64,000 bases of DNA from CBDBJK01 sp965206395 (lineage in GTDB: Bacteria > Chloroflexota > Dehalococcoidia > Lucifugimonadales > CATOSD01). Below, one piece after another: positions 47,731 to 59,228 of the stretch (position 1 is the first letter of the stretch; each line of letters opens with the position of its first letter). Made by a program: the position numbers and the translations under genes. Below the pieces are notes generated by a model. That model was not told the DNA's origin, made no database searches, and saw only the letters and a program-made list of their open reading frames with translations. The stretch lies in assembly GCA_965206395.1 (NCBI GenBank), contig CBDBJK010000014.1, positions 29,144 to 93,143 on the forward strand. Direction: 5' to 3'.

Positions 47731-50255
47731 CTATGGTATATTCAATTCAAATTCACAGTCCGGTGCTGTGAAATCTGGATCCTGCCCTCCATCAGCGATG
47801 TCGACGCCAGGGCCGCAGCTAATGAGATCGGTATCACCGCGTCCTGCTATTATGTCTTTGCCTACACCGCCGATCAACAAGTCGGTGCCTGAACCTCCAT
47901 CCAGAATATCATCGTCCTGATCGCCCAACAATAAGTCGTTGCCATCGCCACCTAAAATTACGTCGTTGCCTGTCCCACCGCATACCAGGTCGCTGCCATC
48001 CAGACCGATGATTATATCATCGCCGCTTAGACCAACTATCACATCATTACCAGGGGTACCAACGAGGATGTCATCGCCTTCGGTGCCCACGATGGTAGCC
48101 TCCACACCAATGCAGAAGAACTCCGCAGGAATGACATCGAATACGAAGAGGAACACCCTTTCATTGCCAGACTCATCCATGACTGTAAGGCTCAATTCGT
48201 GCTCACCAATGGATAGTCCCGACGCCTGATAGAAGAATCTCCTGTCATCCTGTGTGGTTACGTCGCCGGTGATGTCTTCGCCGTCCAGCGTAGCCGAAAT
48301 CAGAGTCACGGTCTGGTGCTCATCGTAGCTTGTGTCCACCCGACTGGGATCGGTTGAAAGGTGGCCTCTCTCGGCCGCGACATCAGCCGCATCGCAATTG
48401 GGGTTTGGGACTGATACGGCTGTGCACGTCTCCAAGCCGTATTCATTGCCTTCGCCCGCATAGTCGATGCTGATGAGTGAGCTTGGACTGATGCTTGCCG
48501 GGAGAAAGACGGGGTTTGGTATACCGGTGTCCTTCTCGAAGAGTATCGCCTTATCAAGGTCAATCTGGATACCAATATCAGCCGGGTCGGTGTCGCTGCC
48601 AGCAACGCCCTCAATTCCGATCTTGCCCAAGTTACCGCCGATATCTGAGGCTTTTGCGAAGACGTTATACAGCCCGGGACCGGGACTCACTTCAACCTTC
48701 CAGGAGCGCGGACCTTCCAAGATGGGGTCTGGTACAGCAATCGTTGCGCCCACGGCATTGCCGGAGGTTGTGGGGCTTCCCACGGTGTACACGGATACGG
48801 TGGGAGTGCCGGTATCCTCGTTAGTGACGATGCTGATGGTTATCTTGTTATTTGTCACCGGTCGGCTCGCCGCTGTGCCCGTCACTGTGAGAGTAAGCAC
48901 AGGGGACAGGCCGTCCTTGGCTATGAGAGCATTATCGTCCGTGAAGGTAGCGACAATGTTACCGGCCTTGTCGAGGAGGAATCCTGTAAGCTCGACGCTG
49001 GGAGTGGCATCTGTAGCCAGATCAGAGGCCAGCGTCAGCAAAATGCCCTGTTCGTTGGCAGTAGTGTTGACCGCACCTAGCGAAAGGCTGCTGGGCGCAA
49101 CGCCGTCCACTAAGAAGTCGTCCGCATCTAATGTGGCCTCATCCAAAGGTGCCCTGCCTGCGCCAAGGTCAAAGTAGATGCTCACGTTGCCTACGGCAGT
49201 GCCATCCGCAATAACGGTGTTCAACTTGGGATTCTCGATCTTGTAACCCTCGCCCACTGCCCAGGAATTGGCACCGGACAGAGCGCTGTGGGTTATCTGA
49301 GTTTGTGAGCCTATGATTACAACCGTGGCCGTCGAGCCATCAGTGGTATTGGTAATCCTATCGCCCACCTTCACGCCATTAGTCACGAATTTGGCGTTGG
49401 CGTCCTCCAACTGTGTCGTCGGGGTTCCTGCTAATGTTGCGCTGCCTGTGAGAGGCACAGCGAACCTGGTATCTAACTTTCCGCCGGTAACTACAGGGCG
49501 GGTTGCACCGGCAGCTGTTGGAGCCGCTGGCGTAATGTCCAGGTTGAACTTGAATGGGTTGCCGTTTGTACCAAGAACGGTATTCGCGGGCGCGTTGCCA
49601 ACCTTGTCTTTGGCGACGATAAACCACGAAACTGGCCCTTCATCACCGCTGGTAAACTGCTTTGACAGGCTTGCTCTGAAAGCCTCCCCGCCCAGGAAGA
49701 GTGGAACAACAACATTTCCGGAAGGTCCGCCTAGTGAGGTCGTTACGAAGATTTCGTCAACATCTGTGGTGGCCATACCTGATCGATTGCCACCAACAGA
49801 TGGCTCGTCGTCCACTTCCAAAACAAGCGTCTGCGACAGGCTGTTGGTGAATGACATCTGCCCAGGCCACACCTGAGTTATCGTAGGAGCCTTCATGTCA
49901 ATATCTGCAGTGGCAGTTCTGATGCCTGACGGGTCGGCGTCGTTATAGCTCACAGTGAGTACGTCCCCGTCGGAGATAGGAACCAGGTGCGCCAGGAACA
50001 CGGCAGCAGAACCCGCAGTGGCTTCAGTTGGAATGACCGAGGTACCAAGCGCGGTTACTGCAACACTAATTCGCGCGTCAAGGGCGACACCGACCCCTGC
50101 GTCTGCTTGAATGTCGTCAATCGTGTCCGCGCTATTGTCGACGGCAGACTTGATCACATCGAAGTCAGGCCCGCTGAAAAGGGCAGCCCTGGCTACGAAT
50201 TTGTTGCTGTCGAATGTGGTCTCCACCCCGTCAAGCTTGCGAGTCAAACCTCTAG
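47731..50255 (-). pseudogene. Secreted RTX-repeat protein, C-terminal part
   Basis: About 840 codons forming the rest of a protein begun at 52309. Most is beta-rich Ig-like or cohesin-like sequence with no certain family. Near the end (about 48100 to 47780) about ten calcium-binding nonapeptides occur in a row, such as GNDVIVGLSGDDIIIGLDG and GGTGNDVILGGDGNDLLLG. These RTX beta-roll repeats fold on binding extracellular Ca2+. The TTG at 50247 is not a true start. Removal of the IS element and one CTAG restores LSTRGLTRKLDGVE in frame. Confidence 0.83.
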
Positions 50256-51452
50256 GGATGCTCTGAATAAGTCCCGATGGCTTGTGGGATAGTAAAATAG
50301 GGCCAAGGGCTGAAGACGGGGGAGGAGAGGCAATGAACCAGCCGACGTTTGCGGACTTGGACTACGAGAGCAAGAAGCGAAAGACTCGCCGGGAGAAGTT
50401 CCTTGAGCGCATGGATGGACTGATCCCTTGGGAAGAGTTGGAAGAGCGCATTCGACCGTTCTATCCCAAGGCCGGTCGTGGTCGGCGGCCCTACGAGTTA
50501 TCGGTGATGCTACGGATACACTGCGTGCAGTTGTTTTACAACCTGAGCGACCCTGGGATGGAGGACATGCTCTATGAGGTCGAATCGGTGAGGCGGTTCG
50601 TAGGGCTGAGACTGCCTGGGCCGCTGCCGGACGAGACGACGATTCTGAACTTCCGCCACCTGCTGGAAGAGCATGAGTTGGGCGCGGGTCTGTTCGAGGA
50701 GATCAACCGCTATCTGGAGTCCAAGGGTCTCCGTCTTCAGGAGGGGACGATAGTGGACGCGAGCATCATAGCGGCGCCCTCATCGACGAAGAATCGGGCT
50801 AAAGAGCGCGACCCCGAGATGCACCAGACGAAGAAGGGTAACGAGTGGCACTTCGGGATGAAGGTGCACATCGGTGTGGACTCGCAGACGGGAGTGGTGC
50901 ACAGCATGACCACGACATCTGCGAACGTGCATGACCTGACTGAGTTGCCCCGGTTGCTGCACGGTGGGGAGTCTCAGGTGTGGGGAGATGCTGGGTATCA
51001 GGGAGTTGACAAGAGGCCGGGGAACCGGGGCTTGGACGTGGAGTGGCAGGTGGCGATGAGGCCCGGCCAGCGTCGGAAGCTGGAGCCTGGGAGCCCTGAG
51101 GCGGTGTCGGAGAAGCGCAAAGCGTCGGTCAGAGCTAAGGTGGAGCATCCGTTCCTGTACATCAAGCGGCACTTCGGCTACGCCAAGGTCCGCTACAGGG
51201 GGCTGTCCAAGAACACGCAGCGGCTGATGACGCTGCTGGGGTTTGCCAACTTGATGAGGGCCGAACAGTACCTGGCGGCGTGAGACCTTGTATAAGTGCG
51301 CCCAAAATCAGGGCTAAGGGCGGCGAAAGGCCCTGTCAGGGCCGGTTGTAGGCCGACAATAACCCTCACCACGGTGCCATGAGGCAATTTAACGCCCCCA
51401 AAACCACTCCGGTCAACTCGGCCCAGCCTGAAGCCGATTGTTCAGAGCATCC
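50256..51452 (+). mobile_element. IS5-group insertion sequence, copy 3 (intact)
   Basis: 1197 bp, flanked by CTAG at 50252-50255 and 51453-51456, with ends GGATGCTCTGAA and complement. It is inserted in the RTX-protein gene, on the opposite strand to that gene. Confidence 0.93.
50333..51283 (+). CDS. IS5-group transposase (DDE)
   Basis: 316 residues, the same protein as in copy 2. ATG 50333 follows GGAGGAGAG. The DDE residues lie in IVDASIIAAPSSTKN, GDAGYQG and KVEHPFLYIK. No lesion is seen, so this copy could move itself and copy 1 in trans. Confidence 0.93.
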   Translation: MNQPTFADLDYESKKRKTRREKFLERMDGLIPWEELEERIRPFYPKAGRGRRPYELSVMLRIHCVQLFYNLSDPGMEDMLYEVESVRRFVGLRLPGPLPDETTILNFRHLLEEHELGAGLFEEINRYLESKGLRLQEGTIVDASIIAAPSSTKNRAKERDPEMHQTKKGNEWHFGMKVHIGVDSQTGVVHSMTTTSANVHDLTELPRLLHGGESQVWGDAGYQGVDKRPGNRGLDVEWQVAMRPGQRRKLEPGSPEAVSEKRKASVRAKVEHPFLYIKRHFGYAKVRYRGLSKNTQRLMTLLGFANLMRAEQYLAA

Positions 51453-52309
51453 CTAGTACTTAGCGTAGGGGTCGTGAAGCTCATCAAGTCCGTCTTGGTT
51501 TCCTGCACATTGTAGTTAAAGGTGACCTTCACGAATTTACCCAGGGCAATCGTAAAACCACTGATGATCGTGCCCGTACTGTTGATAATGGCGCTCGCGC
51601 CCGTAGTGTCGGGAGTATTATCAAATGCATCTCCAAAGGCAAATAACGCTGAATTGATTGGAGTAGTCGTTGGGGCGGTCTGATCGTACTCCGATATACC
51701 GATGGTAATTTCTACGTTGTCCGTACCAAAAGGAGGAGCGGACGCGAGTGTCACTGCTGTGATGTAACCATCTGCGTTGATCGTCACGCCGGCTACCGTT
51801 ACTGTTGTGCCCGAAACCTTGGCGACGACATCGTCTGTATCCAACGTCGCGTCGCTGCTGTCTCTGTTCCGGCCCCGTGTCTGAGGACCTGTAAGGCCTG
51901 AATTCGTTGCGGTCGCAAAGGGGAAGGTAGTTCTGATGTCGCCACCATCGAACGTCAGAACCATGTCTTTCTCTGAACTAAATACTGGGTCTACCACACT
52001 TGTGCCTGTCAGGTTAAAGTTAATTGTAGCACCGACAAGACCCACGATCGTACCCGTGCCGTTATGCTCAAACATCGCAACCCCCGTCATGGTTGGACCG
52101 AGGTCGGCGTCTTCTGTTGTGGCCGTGACGATATTGAAGCCGTCCTTGTCGGAGAAGAACTTCCCGTCAGCGACACCTTCGTCGTTAAGTGCACCGCCCG
52201 CGAGCGTTACGGTTCCGATTTCCGAAGCAAAGACAGGGATGACAATTAAGAAGGATGCCAACAAACTTAGAACTGCGAAGAGGAACACAAATCTGGATTT
52301 GATTTTCAT
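51453..52309 (-). pseudogene. Secreted RTX-repeat protein, N-terminal part
   Basis: The first 285 codons of an approximately 1,125-residue exported protein. The N-terminus MKIKSRFVFLFAVLSLLASF followed by LIVIPVFA is a clear Sec signal peptide with probable cleavage after VFA. The rest is Thr/Val/Gly-rich beta sequence without recognisable family. The IS5-group element at 50256-51452 ends this part at TPTLST. The restored gene continues to 47731 and ends in RTX calcium-binding repeats. It may be an S-layer-like or adhesive surface protein. Confidence 0.82.
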
Positions 52310-52580
52310 CGTATGCCCCGGGTATTTGTGGAGTTATCTTTACAGGATGAATATATATTGGGTGATAGTTCATCAATTAGCGCCCCAACTATATCGTATT
52401 AAAACAGGTTATGCAAATTGTTATTCAAGCCGACATCCCATCTATGGAACTGGCCAGTCTGTCAATTTCTGCCAACGGTTAAGCCTTGAAAAACCAGGTC
52501 ACAAGTCTGCGTGAGAGGGCGGGAAAGCTTGGTACAGAGCGTGAGGAGTTGTGAAATATTCTCTACACCTTCCACATTTC
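52310..52580. other. Intergenic region between two secreted-protein genes
   Basis: 271 bp with no gene. It contains the upstream region of the leftward RTX gene and the tail of the paralogous giant gene. AT-rich stretches are present, but no clear promoter pair or terminator was found. Confidence 0.45.
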
Positions 52581-54371
52581 TTATGGCCCACCCAAACAGT
52601 CTGTTACAGTTGTAAAGGGACCAAAGAAAGAACCTGCGCCTGAACCACCATAGATACAGTCGTAGATGGCGTTGTGAGCGGGAACCCGAAGGTGGGCCAC
52701 TCCGAAAACCATCGTTGTGTTCAAGTAAACCATGCCAGTGATGTTGTCGGGTAGCACGAAGCTCACGAATGTTCCATCATCTACAGGGGGCGCATCCATC
52801 AGCGACAACCCACCGGGGCCAGACGGCATCGACCCGTCGGGAATCACCGCGTCAACGCTGCTGACCCCTGCGCTTCCAACCCGGAAGGTTTCACCCGGCG
52901 CGAGCAGGCCGAACAGGGCCACCGTAGCGTCACCTAATGATAGCTCCGTGAAGACGTTGAAGGCCGCCAGCGAGCAGCCGTCGATGTTGATGGTGGAGCC
53001 GCCTACATTCGTGATGTCGACGTACTGCGCATTATTAGGACTCGTCTGGTAGGCACTCAACAGCAGGTCGTCCGAGCAGGGTGCAATGATGACAGCAGGT
53101 TCAAGAACCGTCACGTCGAAGCTGTTACAGCCTGAGCCTCCGTCGTCATCAGTCACACACGCCTCCACTGTGTAGCTGCCGTTGTTGGCATACTCGTGAC
53201 CGAGATCGAAGGTCTTGTCCTGATTCAGGCTCAGTGGTTGCACACCCGACCCATCGCCATAGTCCACTGTAGCCGTCCAGCTATCAGCGCCAGGGTCAGT
53301 GAAGCTACCAGCGCTGGAGATGGTATCGTCCTCGTCAACCGTCTGGTCGTCTCCGGCGTCTACCGTCGGCGATACGTTGATGATTGTGACTCTCAAACCA
53401 ATTAAGCTGGTAGAGCCGTCATCGTCTGTGACGCTCAGAGATACAGGATAGAAGCCATCGTCAGGAAAGACAAAGCCGGGGTTCTGCTCTACGCTGACGC
53501 CCAGTCCAGCGAAGTCCCACCTCCACGAGGCCAGTGCGTCCGGCGAGGAAACGGAAAGGCCTGTGAAGCTCACTGCCGAGCCTTCTTCCTGCGGCTGGGG
53601 CGACCAGTCTGCCACCGCAGTCGGGCCAAGGTCGTTGACCCTGACCGATGTCGCAGCCGTGCTGTTCAGAGGGCCGTCACTTACCATTAGCCCCACTGAG
53701 TAGGTACCATCGTCAGTGAAGGTAATGGTAATCTGGACACCACTGCCGTCGTCATAAACGCCATCGTTGTCGAGGTCCCAGTTGTAGGTCAACGGGTTTC
53801 CTTCCGGGTGGAAGGAGCCGTCGCCGTTCAGCGTGAGGAGTGCGCCTTCGTCAACCGAGTAGGGGCCGCCCGCATCTGCCACAGGAGGCTGAACCACATC
53901 GTTGACAGTGATGTTGATGGTCTCGCTATCGGTGAGGTCGCCGTCAAATGCCGTTATCTGCACACTGGGGTAGCCGCCCGAATCGCCGAAGCCTGGCGCA
54001 AGCGATAGCATTCCCGTCCCATCGCCGTTGTTGGTGAAGCTCGCAAACGAGGGTAGACCGGACGCGGACAGCGTTAGCACGTCACCATTGGAATCAGTCG
54101 CCGTCAAGCTCACTATGACGGTTCCAGCGAAGGCATAGGTGTGCTGGTCGCTGGCTCCGGGGTCGAGTAGAACCTGCCCTGCTCCGTCGCCGGGGTCGAA
54201 GACGGCTGCTATCGGGATTCCCAGGGCGTCGCGTGATGCGTTAGTAAAGGTAACGCTTTCGCCCGCCTCCGGGCTGACTTGGGTATTATCAGAGCAGGTA
54301 TCGGCGGGAAAGGCGGTAGTATTCCCTGCTGAGGCAGTGCCGTCTGCCACTTCGCGGTAAAAGCGAAACAC
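52581..54371 (-). pseudogene. Giant-protein paralogue, C-terminal fragment (PKD + C-terminal domain)
   Basis: About 597 codons, with no true start codon at 54371. They encode an Ig-like segment (EAGESVTFTNASRDALGIPI, matching the giant protein near 16330), a He_PIG repeat (FTNNGDGTGMLSLAPGFGDS), several PKD domains, and the same terminal domain as the giant protein: LLLSAYQTSPNNAQYVDITN at its start and PAHNAIYDCIYGGSGAGSFF at its end. Relative to the giant gene it lacks the block of carboxypeptidase-regulatory-like repeats (equivalent to about 16500-18950) and the DUF11/cadherin-like part. It is in a different frame from the preceding fragment. Confidence 0.8.
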
Positions 54372-54402
54372 TCTACGCGGGCGGCAGTATAGACACTGGA
54401 CG

Positions 54403-56493
54403 TTAGGTTCGCGCTAGTCCATTCGCCGTAAGGCAGCGCTGCAGCGGTACTGTAAATGGGCGGGCCTGATGGAACACTCCACTCGTGGCGGAAGCGAAGA
54501 AGATGGTCGCGCTATCTACGGATGTAGACTTGGCCGACGGGCAGTCCAGTACCTCGCCGAAGCTGGTCGCCCAATACGAGATCGGGCTTTGCTCGCGTGA
54601 TATGCCGATTGCGTTCCATAAGGGATTAAGCATATTCTGATTATGCAGCGGAGAGGACTTCCAGCCAACAAGCACCTGATTTGCTGTGGACAGTCCAGAG
54701 ACTATACTCTCGCTCACGTTGCTGCTGGGGTATCCCTCCTCTTCCACCGCCCGTTGCTGCGGTGTGCTGCTATCGGAGCCTATGTGTTCCAGGAAGCTGT
54801 TGGCCGCCATGTCCATCGCGTGGCGGACAGCCGCCTTGGTCAAAGCGGGAGAGACCTCCAGAGGCACGACGCCTGCTTGAATGCGATAAATGTTGAGCAA
54901 GTCCAGGAACGCCTGCTCAACACCGTCCAGTGTGACAGAGGGATTACACGACGGGGTTGGCGGTGGCGGTGGAGGCGGCACGGGCGGGTCTTCTCCCGAA
55001 CCCAGAATCTTAATCAGGGCCGTGTCAATGTCAACACCACCGTCCTTGTCGGTCACAGTCAGGGTAAGCGGATAGTCGCCCGCAGCCAGACCCGAGATGA
55101 TGAACTGATGGACTCCGGCGGGTCTGGTTTCTGCTATGGCGGGAAAACCAGATGCGCTGGACACCACGCTCATGGCGAGGGTTTGCTGGTCATTCTCTCC
55201 TGGGTCGGCCAGTAGCACGGTGATGGTCACGTCTTCGCCTTCATCAGCGAATGCGTCGCCAATCTGACCTTCCGGCGGGAGGTTGGTCACCGTCACGATT
55301 TTGGAAGCCACGCCGATTGCGCCGGAAGCGTCAACCACCGTCAGGTCTACCTGATACGCGCCGTTGTCCTTGTAGCGATGCGTGGGGTTCTGCTCCGTGC
55401 TGTTGCTGCTGCCATCCCTGAAGTCCCAATCCCAGGAGAGAATGCTGTTTCCGGGGCTGGTGGACCTGTCGGTGAAGAACACGGCATCGCCTTCTTCGGC
55501 GGGGTTGGGAATCGCGTCAAATAGCGCCTCCACGAAGTCAGTATCTTCACAAGATGGCGGGTCGAGCAGGCCGCTATTTATGAGAGCCTTTAGTTCATTC
55601 TCGTCCGTGTACGGAATCGCGGTGAAGGCGTATCTGATTTCGGAGCTTCCGGGGCCAACCGGCATGGGGTACTCGTGAAACCATGAGCCGGTTGAGTCGG
55701 TTATCGAGATACCGTCGAAGGTCGCGTTGCGCCGCCAGATTCGAGCCGGGTCGAGAGCATCGAACCCAGAGAAGTATTCGCGGCTCGTAGTGTACTGCTT
55801 GTCGATAACCTGGCAATACTGGTATATTTCGTAGTCGCCCGCGTCGTCCTGACTGAAAACTATCGGTTGGGTGACGTCGCCAGAATACTTGAGGGCGGAG
55901 CCGTCTCCTCGCAGGACGAGCATTAGCTCAGACTGATGCGTAGCGGCCAACATCGCGCCTCTGCTGTGAGGAACATCACCGAAGCCGATGCCGGTCAGTG
56001 TCTGGTCCTCCTGTAATACGCCAGCAAGTACGAATGAGTCAATGTCCCATATTGACTCGTATTGATATTCCAGTTCGGCGACCTCATTCAACCCGATAAG
56101 GCGCAGGCCTTTTGGAACGGTTTCTATGGACACAGTCGGCGGGAGCGCAAAATCCTGGTAGTGTTCAAGCTGGTCGACAGGAATGCTCATCGTGGCGGTG
56201 CCTTCGAGTCTCTCTGTAGTAATTAAATTAGAGGCAAATTTCTTCGACGATTTGGTCCTCCACTCAAACCTCCCGGTTATGAAGGATTGAGTGACAAACT
56301 CGTCGAGAAGCGCTGTGTCGCCCACCTGCTCCAGGACGCCTTCTCGCTCTAGCGTCAGATTCAAGGGAGGAACGCCATCAGGAAGGTTAGCCGTTATGGG
56401 AAACACATCACATATGAAGTTTTGAGCGCAGTTCGCCCACCCGATTATGGTAGTGGGTATTGTGGGGAAATTGGATTGGTTGAATCCTAAAGC
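54403..56493 (-). pseudogene. Giant-protein paralogue, middle fragment (PKD + CAP)
   Basis: About 696 codons, open after a TAG at 56494-56496. They encode the region matching 14200-16050 of the giant gene: ITANLPDGVPPLNLTLEREG, a PKD domain (ILSWDWDFRDGSSNSTEQNP), a proline-rich linker and a CAP domain (VTLDGVEQAFLDLLNIYRIQ, RHAMDMAANSF, SPLHNQNML, YWATSFGEV). The CAP motif GENLA of the partner is SESIV here. The frame is lost shortly after the CAP domain. Confidence 0.8.
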
Positions 56494-56541
56494 CTATTCG
56501 GGTGTAGGATTCACGCCATAGCTGGCGACCTTGACTCCGTC

Positions 56542-57104
56542 TTAATACACCTCGAAAAGGGTGACTGCCCCGTCCCTCACGATTGTTGTTTCCAGTATAT
56601 CAATGGTGAGTATTCCCTCTTCGATGGAGTAGGGTTGGATGACCGTGCCATCGCAGTCGCCTACGCTTAGCTGGAAGTCGAGCGTTGAGTTTGTGTTTTG
56701 CATCGCGGTGACGCTCTTGGTCTCAGGCGGGAAGTTTGGCGTCGATGCGGTCACGTTCCAGGTGCGGTCGGCCTGGTCGGGTCCGAGCGGGACATCGTCC
56801 AGGGTATATTTTCCAAATGCGTCGGTAATTGTAGAGTCACCGAAATCGGCGCCGATAAACACGCCAAACAAAGGCTGGCCCGAAGTCAAATCGGTTACTC
56901 TTCACTGGATTGTAGCGAAGGTTATCTGGTCTGGCTGGCCGAACTCGACCTTGATAAACGCATCGCAAAACGCCGTGACGGGCGTAGGTTTGCAGAGAAT
57001 CTCGATGGAGCGTGTCCCAACGAGGTCATCATGTGCTTCGAACCCGTTGTCAATCACGCCTATGCGCACAGACTCTACGTTGCCGCTCCTCTGGATCGTT
57101 TCCC
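56542..57104 (-). pseudogene. Giant-protein paralogue, deletion-junction fragment
   Basis: In one frame this reads ETIQRSGNVESVRIGVIDNG (subtilase Asp region), then ILCKPTP fused to VTAFCDAFIKVEF, a TGA at 56902-56904, RVTDLTSGQPLFGVFIGADF (carboxypeptidase-regulatory-like repeat) and a TAA at 56542-56544. In the giant gene, KPTP (near 11235) and the counterpart of VTAFCDAF (near 13645) are 2.4 kb apart, so a deletion removed the subtilase His and Ser motifs and the following Ig domain. Confidence 0.78.
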
Positions 57105-57934
57105 TCCAAGTTCCAGGCTTGAGGGAGCCGCGAGGCCTCCAGAACCCAGTTGCCGGTGTTTCCGAGGGGTTCTCCGTTTGGGCCTGTCGTAACCTCCCAC
57201 GTCCAGTTGAACGGCGGAGGGCCTGTTATCGCGTCGGCTGGCCGGGGAAGCTCGGATAGCTGAAGTTCGGGTGACATCGCCGCGAAGTCTACTGCCGTGT
57301 CCGCGAGCAGGGAGTCGATAGCGAATTTAAGACCAGAGAAATCCACCGTGTCAGGCGCAGCCACTAGCAGGATGTCAATATCTGGCAGCCCGCCTATGAT
57401 GACGACGTTTGCTGCCTGAATCGCGGCGTTTGCTTCGGCTACCGTCGCCGTGTCCATGAAGCCCAGCAGTATGCGAGTCCGGGAGGCCACGAAACCGAAG
57501 TCCGGGTGAGAGGACATGTCCTCGGCCAACTGTATCGGAAAGGTGATTTCAGGGGTGTTATCGTTTGCAGGAGCGTTCGCTGGCCCTGACAAGCCCTCAA
57601 GAACTACGTGTATCTTGCCTTCGAAATTTGGGTTAGAGGAGGAGTGATAGGTGTGAACGCCTGAGATGGCGAGCGCGATGCTGAAACCTGCATTGGTCGC
57701 CAGATTGCCAGAGTCAAATAGGCCGCTGTCGGCGGTCACAGAGCGGACATCAGAGGACTCATTCGTCCAATGCACACTCTGACCGGAGAATATGGTGACA
57801 TTGGATGGTTCGAAGCCCAGATCGCCTATGCTTACTTGAATGAAGCCTGTATTCTGCGCGCTGGCGAATGGACTGCCTGTCACAGTAACTCCAATTATTA
57901 CAGCTGCGAGCAGCAACAGGACTCTATATCTCAC
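57105..57934 (-). pseudogene. Giant-protein paralogue, N-terminal fragment
   Basis: About 277 codons starting at 57934 with a signal peptide (MRYRVLLLLAAVIIGVTVTG, cleavage near FASA), then a cupredoxin-like domain (VSIGDLGFEPSNVTIFSGQS) and the beginning of the subtilase, all closely matching the giant protein. One extra base in the GGAGGG run near 57105 shifts the frame, so the open frame ends at 57050 in unrelated residues. The cupredoxin-like domain has no copper-ligand set here either: the His of the partner is Arg (DVRSV). Confidence 0.8.
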
Positions 57935-58286
57935 GACACTCCAATTGGAGATTATCCTTTTATAGAGCGCTTACTCCACCGTAATCAAGGAAGCCTGGAT
58001 GACTCAGCAACTATCCCGATGGAATTCAGCGTTTTCATCAACTCAGCGCCATTAGGTTGGCACGGATTCTATACGAGCCTTTTGGGGTTGTCAAACGCCG
58101 TCGCCCGCGCAAAATTCACTTCATGTAGAGAATCAGGGCCTCCGAAACACTTTGAGAGGTTCTAATCGGATCATTTAGTACGGAATGGCAACCAGTTGAC
58201 AGATTTATGAAAGGCTACTACACTCGCGTCGCGGACGAGCCCTCGTTCTTCCAGGTATCCACTCTCATGATGAGGATTACATTGCC
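57935..58286. other. 352-bp intergenic region
   Basis: It separates the decayed paralogue (leftward) from the amidohydrolase (rightward). A 131-codon plus-strand frame spanning 57770-58165 overlaps the paralogue start and has no family character. I see no promoter of good quality. Confidence 0.45.
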
Positions 58287-59228
58287 ATGATTATTGACAG
58301 CCACGTACATATTTGGGCTAAGGGATGGCGACCTCCCTGGAATCAGAATCGCATCCTCGCGTCAGTCGCTCGTAATCGAGGCATCAGCATGGACGAAGCG
58401 ATGGCGTTCATGGAAAGGACATGGGACCCTGATGGGGACGGCCTTCTGGCTGAGATGAACCTCACTGGCGTGGACAAAGCCCTCGTGTTTCGGGTAGATT
58501 ACGGCATCGTGGTCCCGGGTGAGGTGAGTGAGGTTCCTTTCGAGGAGCAGAACCGTTTGACCTCCGAGCTTGTCAATAAGCACCCCGACAGACTGGCATG
58601 GTGCGCAGGCGTCGACCCTCGCCGACCTAATGCGGCAAGCTTCGTCAAGAAGGCCATAACCGAGTGGGGAGCGCGTGGCTTGAAGCTGTATTGCGCCGGT
58701 GGGTTCTATCCCAACGACAGAATCGTCTACCCTATATATGAAGTGCTACAGGAGTATGGCGTTCCTGCGATGTTTCACGTTGGCCCCAACGCGATGGCTC
58801 CTATGCTCAGCAAATACACCCATCCCTTACACCTGGAAGAGGTCTCGATCGATTTCCCTGACCTGACTATTCATGCAGGCCATGGCGGAGTAGGACATGC
58901 ACGGCACAGCTTCGGCTGGTATCAGGACATGCTGGCGATAGCCGAATTGCACGGCAACATTGTCATCGATACCGCCTTATGGCAGGGGATGGCGCAACGC
59001 GACCCGCAGCGGTTTTACGGTTATCTGAGAAACGCGGTGGACGTTCTGGGAGCGCATCGCGTTATGTATGCGACAGACTGGGCCAATCCTGCGGTTCCCT
59101 CCAATGGCTGGTTTCTCCAGATGTTCCAGGAGATCCCTGAAGAAGTCAAAGAGGCAGGCGTTGACTTCTCTGAAGGGGAGAAGCGTGCGATCCTGGGCGA
59201 GAATGCGGCCCGAATATATAAATTGTAA
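58287..59228 (+). CDS. Amidohydrolase 2 family (ACMSD-like) TIM-barrel protein
   Basis: 313 residues. The N-terminal MIIDSHVHIW supplies the HxH metal ligands; AMFHVGP and IHAGHGGVGHARH supply the further His ligands, and MYATDWANP the Asp. This matches the aminocarboxymuconate-semialdehyde decarboxylase/amidohydrolase 2 family, which performs nonoxidative decarboxylation or hydrolysis. The length is usual. No signal peptide is present. It stands alone on the plus strand between the broken paralogue and the nuclease gene; the substrate is unknown. Confidence 0.88.
   Translation: MIIDSHVHIWAKGWRPPWNQNRILASVARNRGISMDEAMAFMERTWDPDGDGLLAEMNLTGVDKALVFRVDYGIVVPGEVSEVPFEEQNRLTSELVNKHPDRLAWCAGVDPRRPNAASFVKKAITEWGARGLKLYCAGGFYPNDRIVYPIYEVLQEYGVPAMFHVGPNAMAPMLSKYTHPLHLEEVSIDFPDLTIHAGHGGVGHARHSFGWYQDMLAIAELHGNIVIDTALWQGMAQRDPQRFYGYLRNAVDVLGAHRVMYATDWANPAVPSNGWFLQMFQEIPEEVKEAGVDFSEGEKRAILGENAARIYKL

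Noticed and set aside
48467..49177. 236-codon plus-strand frame rich in Val/Pro/Ser
   Set aside because: Antisense to the Thr/Val-rich RTX protein; such beta-rich genes commonly leave open antisense frames.
57770..58165. 131-codon plus-strand frame
   Set aside because: Overlaps the start of the paralogue in antisense and then intergenic DNA; no recognisable features.
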